From: Parapedobacter deserti
Lineage (GTDB): Bacteria; Bacteroidota; Bacteroidia; Sphingobacteriales; Sphingobacteriaceae
Assembly (NCBI RefSeq): GCF_042646065.1
Contig: NZ_JBHRTA010000060.1
Span: 1 to 64,000 of the forward strand
Reading direction: 5' to 3'
DNA length: 64,000 bases
How positions within the stretch are numbered: position 1 is the first letter of the stretch; the number at the start of each line of letters is the position of its first letter. Below are positions 41,883 through 51,282 of the stretch, piece after piece. Below the pieces are notes generated by a model. It ran no database searches and was not told where the DNA came from. It saw only the letters and a program-made list of their open reading frames with translations. Both the position numbers and the translations under genes were made by a program.

Positions 41883-44800
41883 CTAATTTAACTTGTAGTT
41901 GACACCCGTCATATCAGTCAGTGCCTCGATAAAATCGTTACTGGGACTAATTTTCAACCCTTTAGAAGGCATTTCGATGCTTATTTCCGATTCGAAATCG
42001 CGCACAGCAAACCGCAATTGACAGGTCTTGCTTTCATGCTTTTCGATATTGGTACTGACGAGTTGTTGAATCCGGGTAACGAAGCTGTCGTTCAGCTCAT
42101 GCAGCGGCACCTGTATTGTAAGGCATTTGGCCAGCTTATCCCGAAGGTCGGAAAGCAACTGGATGCTTTTTACCTCAAAGCCCCAGTTTCCCGCTTGCCG
42201 GAACCGCTCTTGTATGATGCCCCGCACCTGAATGAAATACCCTTCATGAAGATAGCCTTTCATTTTCACATAGTCTTCGCCGAACAATGCGATCTCGTAA
42301 GCATCTGAATAATCTTCGAACACCATCACACCAAAAGGCTTCCCGTTTTTGGTGACACGGTGGCTGGCGGTAGTGACCATACCGCCAATGATCAATTCCC
42401 GGTTTCTGATTTTGTTGAATTCCTCACGCGTCTCTTCGTCTACGTCCGTCCCTTTGATCTTATCTATCAAGGTGAGCATTTTGACCGGGTGCTGACAGAA
42501 ATGGTTGATTTCAAACCGGTAATTATCGAGCGGATGGCTGGTTAGGTAAATTCCGATAACGTCTTTTTCATATTTCAGCTTTTCAATCAATCCCCATTCT
42601 GGGCAGAAAGGCAGGGTAGGTTCGGGAATCGGGGTATTGCTGCTGCCGCCAAACAAACTTACCTGAGCCGAATTTTCACTTTCCCGGTACTTCACTCCAT
42701 ATTTCAGCGCTTTTTCCAGTATAGAGCCACCGTCGCCGTCTGTATGGAAATATTGTGCACGGTGGGTGCCTGCAAAGCCGTCGAATCCCCCCGCGTAGGC
42801 CAGGCTTTCAAACGCCTTTTTATTGGCGGCGCGCAGATCGATGCGCCTTGTCAGATCAAAAATTGACGTGTAACGTCCGTCTTTGCGGTTCTGCACAATG
42901 GTTTCTACCGCTCCGGCACCGACACCTTTAACGGCACCCATACCAAAGCGGATGGCGCCTTCTTCGTTTACGGTAAACTTATAGTACGACTCGTTCACAT
43001 CCGGTCCAAGTACCTGGAGCCCCATGCGCTTGCATTCCTCCATGAAGAATGTGACCTGTTTGATGTCGTTCATGTTGTTGGAAAGCACGGCAGCCATATA
43101 TTCCGCTGGATAATGCGCTTTTAGATAAGCCGTTTGATAAGCTACCCAAGCATAGCAGGTGGAGTGCGACTTGTTGAAGGCGTAGCTCGCAAATGCTTCC
43201 CAGTCTTTCCATATTTTTTCAAGTACCTTCGGAGGATGTCCGTTGGAAGCCGCCTGGTCAATGAATTTGGTTTTCATCTTGTCCAGTACATCGCGTTGCT
43301 TCTTGCCCATGGCTTTCCGCAACACGTCGGCCTCACCTTTCGTAAAGCTTGCCAATTTCTGGGAGAGCAGCATCACCTGCTCTTGGTATACTGAGATGCC
43401 GTAGGTTTCTTTGAGAAATTCCTCACAAGCTTCCAGGTCGTAGGTAATGGGTTCCAGCCCATGCTTGCGACGGATGAAGCTGGGGATATACTCCATAGGC
43501 CCGGGCCGATATAGTGCATTCATCGCGATGAGGTCGCCGAATACTGTAGGCTTGAGTTCCTTCATATACTTCTGCATGCCCGGCGACTCGTACTGGAAAA
43601 TGCCGATGGTTTCGCCGCGCTGGAAGAGCTCGTATGTTTTTTGGTCGTCTATTGGAAAATCGTCCGGGTTGAGTTCGATGCCGTGGCGATGTTTCACAAT
43701 CTTCACGGTGTCTTTGATAAGTGTAAGGGTTTTGAGGCCAAGAAAATCCATTTTGAGCAGCCCGGCGCTTTCCACCACTGAGTTATCAAATTGAGTTACA
43801 TACAGGTCAGAATCTTTTGCCGTGGCTACAGGAACAAAATTGGTGATGTCATCAGGTGTGATGATAACTCCACAGGCATGGATTCCGGTATTGCGGAGGG
43901 ACCCTTCGAGTACCTGCGCTTGTTTGATTGTCTCAGCTTCAAGCCCCGTGCCTTGTGCCATGGATACTAACTGCTGCACATTTTCAAGCTCTTCGGAACG
44001 GAGTGCGCTTTTGAGCGCCTGTGCATCCATGTTGAAGATTTTGTTAAGCTTCAGGTTAGGGATAAGCTTGGCGATCTTGTCGGCTTCGAACAACGGGAGG
44101 TCCAACACCCGAGCCGTGTCGCGTATGGATGACTTTGCAGCCATGGTGCCGTAGGTGATGATCTGGGCCACTTGGTTTGCGCCATATTTGTTGATCACAT
44201 AATCCATGACACGGCTCCGACCTTCGTCGTCGAAATCGATATCAATATCGGGCATGGATACCCGGTCGGGATTGAGGAACCGTTCGAAAAGCAGGTCATA
44301 GGCGACGGGGTCGATGTTGGTGATACCCAAGCAATAGGCTACAGCCGATCCTGCCGCCGATCCACGGCCGGGCCCGACCGACACACCCATGTCACGCGCT
44401 GCGGCGATGAAATCCTGCACGATTAGGAAATAGCCGGGGTAGCCTGTCCGTTCGATGGTAGCCAGCTCGAAGTCTAGCCGCTCCCGGATCTCAGAAGTGA
44501 TTTCAGAATACCGCTTTTTCGCACCCTCGTAAGTAAGGTGCCGCAGGTACTTGTTTTCGCCCCGCTTACCGCCGTCAAGGTTGTCTTCGCTTACCTGAAA
44601 TTCCTCGGGTATTTCAAACTTCGGAAGCAGCACATCCCGGTACAACGAATAGGGTTCGATTTTGTCGACGACTTCCTGGATATTAAGAATAGCTTCAGGA
44701 AGGTCAGCAAAGTTCTTTTTCATTTCTTCGCCCGATTTGAAGTAATATTCATCATTGGGCAGGCCGAAACGGAAACCGCGCCCGCGCCCCTTGGGTGTCG

Positions 44801-46313
44801 TCAGTTTTTCGCCGTCCTTTACGCAGAGCAAAATGTCGTGCGCGTGGGCATCTTCCTTCTTAATGTAGTATGTATTGTTGGTGGCTACCACTTTTACATC
44901 ATGCTTGGCTGCCAGTGCCACGAGGCTTTGGTTTACCCGATCTTCATCTTCCTGCCCATGCCGCATCACCTCGATGTAAAAATCGGTACCGAAGGTCTGC
45001 TTCCACCAGAGCAGCGCTTCCTCTGCCTGGTTTTCCCCCATGTTGAGTAGCTTGTTGGGAATTTCGCCGTATAGGTTGCCGGAGAGCACAATGATATCAT
45101 CCTTATAGCGCTCGATAACAGTGCGATCAATACGTGGCACATAATAAAATCCTTTGGTATAGGCTATGGACGACATTTTCGCCAGGTTGTGATAGCCATT
45201 TTTGTTTTTGGCAAGGAAGACCATTTGATACCCATTGTCTTTCCTAGTCTTGTCCATATGGTCGTCACAAACAAAAAACTCGCAGCCGACAATCGGCTTG
45301 ATGATGACTTCTGTAGGTGCCTCTCCTTTTTCAATGGCGGCATTATTCTTGGTTTCCGCCGCCTTATTGTGGTTGAGCACGTGACTAACAAAGTGGAAGG
45401 CACCCATCATGTTGCCATGGTCGGTGATTGCTACTGCAGGCATCCGGTGTGCAGCCGCCGCCTGTACAAGGTCGCCGACTGATATGGTGGACTGCAGCAC
45501 CGAGAATTGCGTATGGTTGTGGAGGTGCACGAAATCCACAGCGGCCATATCGCGCTTATTGGCTTCGAGGTCTTGTGTGGGGATTGCGGTTTGCTGCCGA
45601 CTTTGCAGGCGTTTCCTAATGTCATCCGAAGCCGCTTTTAAATTAATATGTGTGAGCCCAATAGGCTTGATTGGGTCGGGATTGCACTGCGTGAACTCCA
45701 GAAAGTATCCGGTGTCCACTTGCAGCTCCGCTGGTGTAAACACTTGCCGCTTAATTAGTTCAAGGAAACACCGGGTCGTCGCTTCCACATCGGCGGTGGC
45801 ATTGTGCGCTTCAGCGAAGGGTATGCCAAAAAGATACTGATGCAATTCGGTTAGGTTTGGCAATTTATACTTGCCCCCCCGGCCGCCGGGGATTTTGAGC
45901 AATTCGGCCGTTACTTCGGTGCAGGTGTCCAATACGGGCATCCCGGCCAACGGGTTGCCCAAGTTCAGCCGGTGGTATTCGCAGGCCATAATGTTGACGT
46001 CAAAACCGATGTTCTGGCCTACCACGAATTTGGTTTTAGCCAACGCTTGGCTGAACTCCTCGAGTACGCTACGCAGGTCAGCCCCCTGTTCCTCGGCCAA
46101 CTCGGTCGAAATGCCATGCACACGCTCCGCATCAAAGGGGATGTTGAATCCGTCGGGTTTGATCAAATAATCCCGGTGTTCAATCAGGTTGCCCATGGCG
46201 TCATGCAGCTGCCAGGCAAGCTGTATGCAACGCGGCCAATTGTCGGTATCCGTGATAGGAGCGTCCCAGCGCTTAGGGAGCCCAGTTGTTTCAGTGTCAA
46301 AAATCAAATACAT
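41883..46313 (-). CDS. dnaE: DNA polymerase III alpha subunit with N-terminal DnaQ-like exonuclease
   Basis: A 1476-residue replicative polymerase. Residues about 1-190 form a DEDD 3'-5' exonuclease (LIFDTETTGLP, VVGQNIGFDVNIM, EAHNATADVEATTRCF), joined to a PHP domain from about 262 (FVHLHNHTQFSVLQ, VAITDHGNMMGAFHF). The polymerase palm carries PDIDIDFDDEGR near 690 and VGPGRGSAAGSAVAY upstream; fingers, beta-binding and OB regions follow (LIIGGMVTTASHR, FIQVRGII). The fused exonuclease, known in Bacteroidota DnaE, would give proofreading in the same chain. E. coli DnaE is about 1160 residues without it. A -7 box lies 40 bases upstream. Confidence 0.96.
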   Translation of the reverse strand: MYLIFDTETTGLPKRWDAPITDTDNWPRCIQLAWQLHDAMGNLIEHRDYLIKPDGFNIPFDAERVHGISTELAEEQGADLRSVLEEFSQALAKTKFVVGQNIGFDVNIMACEYHRLNLGNPLAGMPVLDTCTEVTAELLKIPGGRGGKYKLPNLTELHQYLFGIPFAEAHNATADVEATTRCFLELIKRQVFTPAELQVDTGYFLEFTQCNPDPIKPIGLTHINLKAASDDIRKRLQSRQQTAIPTQDLEANKRDMAAVDFVHLHNHTQFSVLQSTISVGDLVQAAAAHRMPAVAITDHGNMMGAFHFVSHVLNHNKAAETKNNAAIEKGEAPTEVIIKPIVGCEFFVCDDHMDKTRKDNGYQMVFLAKNKNGYHNLAKMSSIAYTKGFYYVPRIDRTVIERYKDDIIVLSGNLYGEIPNKLLNMGENQAEEALLWWKQTFGTDFYIEVMRHGQEDEDRVNQSLVALAAKHDVKVVATNNTYYIKKEDAHAHDILLCVKDGEKLTTPKGRGRGFRFGLPNDEYYFKSGEEMKKNFADLPEAILNIQEVVDKIEPYSLYRDVLLPKFEIPEEFQVSEDNLDGGKRGENKYLRHLTYEGAKKRYSEITSEIRERLDFELATIERTGYPGYFLIVQDFIAAARDMGVSVGPGRGSAAGSAVAYCLGITNIDPVAYDLLFERFLNPDRVSMPDIDIDFDDEGRSRVMDYVINKYGANQVAQIITYGTMAAKSSIRDTARVLDLPLFEADKIAKLIPNLKLNKIFNMDAQALKSALRSEELENVQQLVSMAQGTGLEAETIKQAQVLEGSLRNTGIHACGVIITPDDITNFVPVATAKDSDLYVTQFDNSVVESAGLLKMDFLGLKTLTLIKDTVKIVKHRHGIELNPDDFPIDDQKTYELFQRGETIGIFQYESPGMQKYMKELKPTVFGDLIAMNALYRPGPMEYIPSFIRRKHGLEPITYDLEACEEFLKETYGISVYQEQVMLLSQKLASFTKGEADVLRKAMGKKQRDVLDKMKTKFIDQAASNGHPPKVLEKIWKDWEAFASYAFNKSHSTCYAWVAYQTAYLKAHYPAEYMAAVLSNNMNDIKQVTFFMEECKRMGLQVLGPDVNESYYKFTVNEEGAIRFGMGAVKGVGAGAVETIVQNRKDGRYTSIFDLTRRIDLRAANKKAFESLAYAGGFDGFAGTHRAQYFHTDGDGGSILEKALKYGVKYRESENSAQVSLFGGSSNTPIPEPTLPFCPEWGLIEKLKYEKDVIGIYLTSHPLDNYRFEINHFCQHPVKMLTLIDKIKGTDVDEETREEFNKIRNRELIIGGMVTTASHRVTKNGKPFGVMVFEDYSDAYEIALFGEDYVKMKGYLHEGYFIQVRGIIQERFRQAGNWGFEVKSIQLLSDLRDKLAKCLTIQVPLHELNDSFVTRIQQLVSTNIEKHESKTCQLRFAVRDFESEISIEMPSKGLKISPSNDFIEALTDMTGVNYKLN

Positions 46314-46352
46314 CGCTTGCCAGATAGTATGGAGGTAACCAAGTTACCAGAA

Positions 46353-46360
46353 CAAACTTA
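46353..46360 (-). promoter_or_regulatory. -7 box of the dnaE promoter
   Basis: CAAACTTA reads TAAGTTTG on the minus strand, an exact TAnnTTTG, 40 bases before the dnaE ATG. No TTTG at the -33 distance was found. Confidence 0.5.
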
Positions 46361-46377
46361 CGTCTTTTTTGGTGGAA

Positions 46378-46421
46378 ACCCTAACGATGAGTTAAGCTCA
46401 ACGGCAAGTTATTGTTAGGGT
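46378..46421. repeat. Nested inverted repeat upstream of dnaE
   Basis: ACCCTAAC (46378-46385) and GTTAGGGT (46414-46421) are exact complements; between them TGAG and CTCA around TTAAG form a second small stem. It lies just upstream of the dnaE -7 box and could be an operator or a cruciform. Confidence 0.4.
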
Positions 46422-46608
46422 AGGAGTTAAATTTTCCACATCAATTGCCGATTGACCAGGGCTGCACTTCCCTTGCAAAAATGATATCAATATCGTGATG
46501 TTGGGCGGTTGTCGTCAGTACTCGATTCGGGTTGCAGCCGAGTGATCAACCGATGTCTTAAACTAGATTAAGAAAACCGGGTTGTAAGTTTGCTATCCAA
46601 AAATTGTG

Positions 46609-46616
46609 TATCTTTG
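46609..46616 (+). promoter_or_regulatory. -7 box of the PurF-like gene
   Basis: TATCTTTG fits TAnnTTTG exactly. Transcription should start near 46621, about 15 bases before ATG 46636, which rules out an in-frame GTG start at 46606 that lies upstream of the box. Confidence 0.6.
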
Positions 46617-46635
46617 CAGCACCCGAACGCATAAC

Positions 46636-48546
46636 ATGAGTGACGCAATTAAACACGAGTGCGGTATCGCACTAATTCGCCTGCTAAAACCCCTATCATA
46701 TTATCAGGAAAAATACGGTACACCATTATATGGTATCAATAAGCTGTACCTATTAATGGAAAAGCAGCACAACCGGGGCCAGGACGGCGCCGGTATTGCC
46801 ACGATCAAATTGGATGTGAAGCCCGGCAATCGTTACATCAGCCGCTATCGTTCCATGGCGCCAAATGCCGTAGCTGACATCTTCGAGTACGTGCAGAAGA
46901 AATTTGCTACCGTGCAGCGCGCCTATCCCGATCGGTTTGCAGATAGTAAATGGCTCAAGGATAATGTCAGCTTTACCGGTGAAGTCTTGCTGGGCCACCT
47001 ACGATATGGAACACACGGCAAAAATAGTATTGAAAGTTGCCATCCGTTTCTGCGCCAGAATAACTGGATGACACGCAATCTCGTCATTGCAGGGAATTTC
47101 AACATGACCAATGTGGATGAGCTGTTGGAACAACTTTATGAATTAGGCCAGCATCCCAAGGAAAAAGCGGATACGGTAACCGTGTTGGAAAAAATTGGCC
47201 ACTTTCTTGATTCCGAAAACCAGGAACTGTTTGATAAGTTCAAGAAGCAGGAATATAGCAACGTCGAGATCAGCGCCTTGATCGCGGAGCACATAGATGT
47301 GGCCCGCATCCTGCGCAAATCGGCCAAAACCTGGGATGGGGGGTATACCATTAGCGGAATTATCGGGCATGGCGACGCCTTCGTCATGCGTGACCCCGTA
47401 GGTATCCGGCCTGCGTATTACTATGTCAATGATGAAGTTGTGGTGGTGGCTTCCGAACGGCCTGCCATACAGACTGCTTTCAACGTGCCCTTTGGCGAAA
47501 TCAAGGAAATCCAACCGGGTTATGCACTTATCGTAAAAAAAGACGGCACGATTACAGAGGAGATGTTTCGCGAACCTGTCGAGAAAAAGTCATGTTCGTT
47601 CGAACGCATTTATTTTTCCCGGGGCAGCGATGCTGCCGTTTACCGGGAGCGTAAATACCTCGGCCGCCTGCTGTGCCCCCAAATACTGGAAGCGGTCAAC
47701 TATGATATTAAAAATACCGTATTCTCTTATATCCCCAATACGGCCGAAGTTGCGTTCTATGGGCTTGAAGAGGGAATAAACGAATATGTACGCAAACTTC
47801 AGAAGGATACGCTGCTCAACCGGGCTGACAAAATCTCGGATGAAGAACTGAATGAGATGCTTAGCATTTCGCCCCGATTCGAGAAATTGAATATCAAAGA
47901 CGCTAAGTTACGGACGTTTATTACCCAGGATTCCGACCGGCAGGATATGGTACAGCATGTGTATGATACGACCTATGGCATCGTCCAGGATCACGAAGAT
48001 ACCATTGTAGCCGTAGATGATTCCATCGTGCGGGGCACGACACTCAAGCAAAGTATCCTGACTATTCTCGATCGCCTGAATCCCAAGAAAATCATTATCG
48101 TGTCGTCGGCCCCCCAGATTCGGTATCCCGACTGCTACGGCATCGATATGTCTCGGTTGGGCGAATTCGTCGCATTTGAGGCAGCAGTATCTTTGCTATA
48201 CAAGCGGGGAATGGGCCATGTGGTAGAGGAAGTTTACCGGAAGTGCCTCGCTTCGCTGGAGATGCCCAGAGAAGAAGTGCAAAATTACGTGAAAGCCATC
48301 TACGAGCCGTTTACGGATGAGGAGATTTCCACGGAAATTGCCGGTATCATCCGGGGTAACCGGATCAAAGCGGAAGTGGAAGTGATCTACCAACGGCTGG
48401 AAAACTTACATGTTGCGTGTCCTGATCATAAAGGAGACTGGTACTTTTCCGGCGATTATCCCACTCCGGGCGGCAACCGTGTGGTCAACAGGGCGTATAT
48501 GAATTGGGTGGAAGGAAAAAATGTAAGGGCGTATTTCAGTGCATAG
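46636..48546 (+). CDS. PurF-like amidophosphoribosyltransferase (class II amidotransferase)
   Basis: About 636 residues from ATG 46636 (MSDAIKHECGIALIRLL). Cys9 in HECGIA would be the N-terminal nucleophile after removal of an eight-residue propeptide, as in Bacillus PurF. The glutaminase part continues with KQHNRGQDGAGIA and GHLRYGTHG; the PRPP-binding loop IVAVDDSIVRGTTLKQ is near residues 458-473, then IIVSSAPQIRYPDCYGIDM. The enzyme makes phosphoribosylamine for purine synthesis. The chain is longer than typical PurF (about 470-510), with a C-terminal extension rich in basic residues; Bacteroidota often have this long form, so a specialised role is possible. Confidence 0.88.
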   Translation: MSDAIKHECGIALIRLLKPLSYYQEKYGTPLYGINKLYLLMEKQHNRGQDGAGIATIKLDVKPGNRYISRYRSMAPNAVADIFEYVQKKFATVQRAYPDRFADSKWLKDNVSFTGEVLLGHLRYGTHGKNSIESCHPFLRQNNWMTRNLVIAGNFNMTNVDELLEQLYELGQHPKEKADTVTVLEKIGHFLDSENQELFDKFKKQEYSNVEISALIAEHIDVARILRKSAKTWDGGYTISGIIGHGDAFVMRDPVGIRPAYYYVNDEVVVVASERPAIQTAFNVPFGEIKEIQPGYALIVKKDGTITEEMFREPVEKKSCSFERIYFSRGSDAAVYRERKYLGRLLCPQILEAVNYDIKNTVFSYIPNTAEVAFYGLEEGINEYVRKLQKDTLLNRADKISDEELNEMLSISPRFEKLNIKDAKLRTFITQDSDRQDMVQHVYDTTYGIVQDHEDTIVAVDDSIVRGTTLKQSILTILDRLNPKKIIIVSSAPQIRYPDCYGIDMSRLGEFVAFEAAVSLLYKRGMGHVVEEVYRKCLASLEMPREEVQNYVKAIYEPFTDEEISTEIAGIIRGNRIKAEVEVIYQRLENLHVACPDHKGDWYFSGDYPTPGGNRVVNRAYMNWVEGKNVRAYFSA

Positions 48547-49525
48547 AAGGCTTCCCGCTAAAAAAAGCTTTTACCTTTTTCTCATCCACTTCCATTTGAT
48601 CAATCAATTCCTGCATGCTCTCAAACCACTGGTCATGCCGGATAAAATGGAGAAATTTTACACGTAAAATTTTTCCATAAATATCCTCGTTGAAGTCAAA
48701 CAAGTGCACTTCGATGCTCCTGCTTACGCCGTCTACTGTCGGTCGGGTGCCGATGTAGCCCATACCTTTGACAATATGTTCTGCAAGAGCGGGCTGATAC
48801 GGACCTGTTCTGATCTCCATTGGTTCGATGATGGCGGCTTCTACGGCATAGATGCCATAAGCCGGTATCAGCTTGTGCGGTTCCTGTACTTGAAGGTTGG
48901 CTGTGGGATAACCTATGTTACGGCCCAGCTGGTTGCCGCGGATCACTTTGCCGGTCAGCTGAAAGGGATATCCAAGGTACTTATTAGCCGCGTCAATGTC
49001 TCCTTTGATGAGTGCTTCGCGAACTTTTGTCGAGGAAACCGCAACGTCGTTGATATCCTGCTCCGGAATTTGTTCAACAGTGTAGCCATAGATTTCCGCG
49101 TGGTCGAGCAAATCCTTCAGTGATCCCTGCCGGTCCTTGCCAAAGCGGTGATCATATCCAATGACGATTTTCTTGGTGCCGATTTTACCGATAAGCACAT
49201 CCCGTATATATTCCTCCGGCGACTGGTTGGAAAAGTCACGCGTAAAGGGCGTGATAATAAGATGATCTATACCCGCGTCAGCCAGCAGCTGTACTTTCTC
49301 TTCAATATCGCTGATAAGCCGCAAGCTGTCGTCTTCCGGATGGAGGATCATGCGCGGATGTGGAAAGAAGGTAAGCAAAACGGTCTCTCCGTTGATCGCC
49401 TTTGCAGATTCCTTCAGCGTGCTCAATATTTTCTGATGGCCCACATGCACCCCGTCAAAGGTACCAATGGTTACCACAGCACGATCCAGCGGGACGAAGT
49501 CCTCAAGGTTTCTGTATATCTTCAT
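48536..49525 (-). CDS. ribF: Bifunctional riboflavin kinase/FAD synthetase
   Basis: A 329-residue enzyme. The FAD synthetase half has IGTFDGVHVGHQKIL (HVGH near 27-30) and VIGYDHRFGKDR; the riboflavin kinase half has GNQLGRNIGYPTANL and IEVHLFDFNEDIYGK. It makes FMN and FAD from riboflavin in the cytoplasm. It overlaps the truB gene by 23 bases at its start and the convergent PurF-like gene by 11 bases at its end. It is the last gene of the ftsX-DUF3098-uppP-truB-ribF unit, an order common in Bacteroidota. Confidence 0.96.
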   Translation of the reverse strand: MKIYRNLEDFVPLDRAVVTIGTFDGVHVGHQKILSTLKESAKAINGETVLLTFFPHPRMILHPEDDSLRLISDIEEKVQLLADAGIDHLIITPFTRDFSNQSPEEYIRDVLIGKIGTKKIVIGYDHRFGKDRQGSLKDLLDHAEIYGYTVEQIPEQDINDVAVSSTKVREALIKGDIDAANKYLGYPFQLTGKVIRGNQLGRNIGYPTANLQVQEPHKLIPAYGIYAVEAAIIEPMEIRTGPYQPALAEHIVKGMGYIGTRPTVDGVSRSIEVHLFDFNEDIYGKILRVKFLHFIRHDQWFESMQELIDQMEVDEKKVKAFFSGKPSMH

Positions 49526-50234
49526 GCGCTGCCACTAAGCTAACGTCCTTTATGTGTTTCACCAAATCAGCTACCTGCCACGCATCTTCCACAAGAAAAG
49601 CTCCGATCCTCGTTCTCCGCAAACCGCTCAGGTGTGCGCCATTGTTCAATGCTTTCCCGAAGTCATATGCCAGCGACCGGATATACGTGCCCTTACTGCA
49701 AACTACCCTGAAGCTAACCGCAGGGAGTGCGATGCTTGCAACCTCGAATTCACGGATAACGACCTGTCGTTGTCTGACTTCCACCACCTCTCCGCGCCTC
49801 GCTTTTTCATATACACGCTCACCATCCATTTTTATTGCCGAATGAGCCGGGGGAGTCTGCAGGATTTCACCCACGAAAGAAGCAGCAGTTTCCTTGATCT
49901 GGTCATCGGTGATGCCCGTTAAGTCGAATCGCTGGTCGATCTCCTGCTCTAAATCATAAGAAGGGGTGGTGGCACCCAAGGTAATGGTACCGGTATATTC
50001 TTTTTCCTGTGCCTGGAATTCGTCGATCCGTTTGGTGAATTTGCCCGTACAGATCACCAAGAGCCCTGTAGCCAACGGGTCTAGCGTACCCGCATGGCCC
50101 ACTTTCACTTTCAGGGGCTTGATCGCATTCCGGATTTTCCGGACAACGTCAAAGCTGGTCCACCGAAGCGGTTTGTCAACCAACAGTACTTCGCCTTCAG
50201 CGAAGTTGAACGCACGCTTTATGCGATTTTCCAT
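49503..50234 (-). CDS. truB: tRNA pseudouridine(55) synthase
   Basis: A 243-residue TruB. The catalytic aspartate is Asp52 in VGHAGTLDPLATGLL, followed by GKFTKR and the EYTGTITLGATTPSYD strand. SFVGEILQTPPAHSAIKMDGERVYEKAR and CSKGTYIRSLAYDFGKAL are also typical. It isomerises U55 of the tRNA T-loop. Five bases separate it from uppP and its end overlaps ribF, supporting one transcript. The C-terminal PUA-like part is short. Confidence 0.96.
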   Translation of the reverse strand: MENRIKRAFNFAEGEVLLVDKPLRWTSFDVVRKIRNAIKPLKVKVGHAGTLDPLATGLLVICTGKFTKRIDEFQAQEKEYTGTITLGATTPSYDLEQEIDQRFDLTGITDDQIKETAASFVGEILQTPPAHSAIKMDGERVYEKARRGEVVEVRQRQVVIREFEVASIALPAVSFRVVCSKGTYIRSLAYDFGKALNNGAHLSGLRRTRIGAFLVEDAWQVADLVKHIKDVSLVAAHEDIQKP

Positions 50235-50239
50235 CCGTG

Positions 50240-51034
50240 TCAGATAATCTGCAAGCTGTGCCCGCTGAGCAGCAGGATGATGATGGTGCCACCTACAATG
50301 ATCCGGTACCAGCCGAATACTCTGAAACCGTATTTAGTAACAATGCCAATGAATGTTTTAATCGCAATGATGGCTACAACGAAGCCGACTAGATTGCCGA
50401 TAATCAGCTGGTTGATCTCCGTTCCGCTAAGCTCATGGCCATCACCGAAATGGTCCCTCAGTTTTAGTACAGTAGCACCGAACATCATGGGTATGGCAAG
50501 GAAAAATGAAAACTCAGCTGCCGCCTTTCGTGTAAGATGCTGTGTCATTCCTCCCACAATGGTACTCCCTGAGCGTGACGTGCCTGGTATAAGCGCTAAG
50601 CATTGGAAGAAGCCGATTTTCAACGCCTGCCAGTAGCTGACATCGTCTGAATCGGCGATGGTTGGTTTGTTGAACCAGCGATCTACAAATAGCAGGATAA
50701 TACCGCCGATTACCAGGGTGATGCCAACCACCATAGGACTTTCCAGCAGCCCGTCGATCTCGTCACTGAACAGAAAGCCGAGTATCGCTGCAGGAACCGC
50801 AGCTACAGCCAGTTTGTAGTAAAAGCCAAGCGAGCGGAAAAAACGACGGTAGTACAATACCAACACCGAAAGGATGGTGCCCAGTTGGATGGCGATGGTA
50901 AACAGCTTGACAAACGGCGTTGGCGAAACGCCCATGAGTGCGGTCACAATAATCAGATGGCCGGTTGACGAAACCGGCAAGAACTCTGTGAGGCCTTCGA
51001 CGATGGCCAACACAATTACTTCAATTAATGTCAT
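50240..51034 (-). CDS. uppP: Undecaprenyl-diphosphate phosphatase
   Basis: A 264-residue membrane protein (BacA/UppP). The two signature loops are AIVEGLTEFLPVSSTGHLII and ALIPGTSRSGSTIVGG; about eight hydrophobic spans follow the family pattern. It recycles the lipid carrier for peptidoglycan and other surface polymers and can confer bacitracin tolerance. It overlaps the DUF3098 gene by four bases. Confidence 0.96.
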   Translation of the reverse strand: MTLIEVIVLAIVEGLTEFLPVSSTGHLIIVTALMGVSPTPFVKLFTIAIQLGTILSVLVLYYRRFFRSLGFYYKLAVAAVPAAILGFLFSDEIDGLLESPMVVGITLVIGGIILLFVDRWFNKPTIADSDDVSYWQALKIGFFQCLALIPGTSRSGSTIVGGMTQHLTRKAAAEFSFFLAIPMMFGATVLKLRDHFGDGHELSGTEINQLIIGNLVGFVVAIIAIKTFIGIVTKYGFRVFGWYRIIVGGTIIILLLSGHSLQII

Positions 51035-51273
51035 TGACTGTTATCCGGTTTTTTCGGTTTTATTAGAATAGATACGACACCCAAGGCAAAGCCGATGACA
51101 ACCACCAGGGGGGCCAGTGTGATTTTGGTGAAGCTATAGATATCTTCCGTACCTGTCATCAGGGCAAAGCCGAGGATGACCACACCAATGCTCACTAAAA
51201 AGAGCTGATAATTCCGTTTACCAAATACGAAAGAAACTTTTTGGGGTGCTTGCGTTTTTTTATATGAAGACAT
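51031..51273 (-). CDS. DUF3098 small membrane protein
   Basis: An 80-residue protein with a basic N-terminus (FVFGKRNYQLFLVS) and two membrane spans, about 25-45 and 52-70 (APLVVVIGFALGVVSILI). FGKRNY followed by two helices is the DUF3098 pattern, and its place between ftsX and uppP is conserved in Bacteroidota. Function unknown. It overlaps uppP by four bases and lies nine bases after ftsX. Confidence 0.9.
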   Translation of the reverse strand: MSSYKKTQAPQKVSFVFGKRNYQLFLVSIGVVILGFALMTGTEDIYSFTKITLAPLVVVIGFALGVVSILIKPKKPDNSQ

Positions 51274-51282
51274 AAGCTGTGT

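Larger units (their letters stand above)
46314..46635. other. Divergent region between dnaE and the PurF-like gene
   Basis: About 322 bases with a promoter at each end (46353-46360 leftward, 46609-46616 rightward) and an inverted repeat at 46378-46421. The middle (about 46425-46600) shows no reading frame, tRNA or hairpin terminator that I can support. Confidence 0.6.

Noticed and set aside
46425..46600. Possible small RNA in the dnaE-PurF gap
   Set aside because: Only weak competing 5-base stems are visible, with no promoter-terminator pair inside the stretch.
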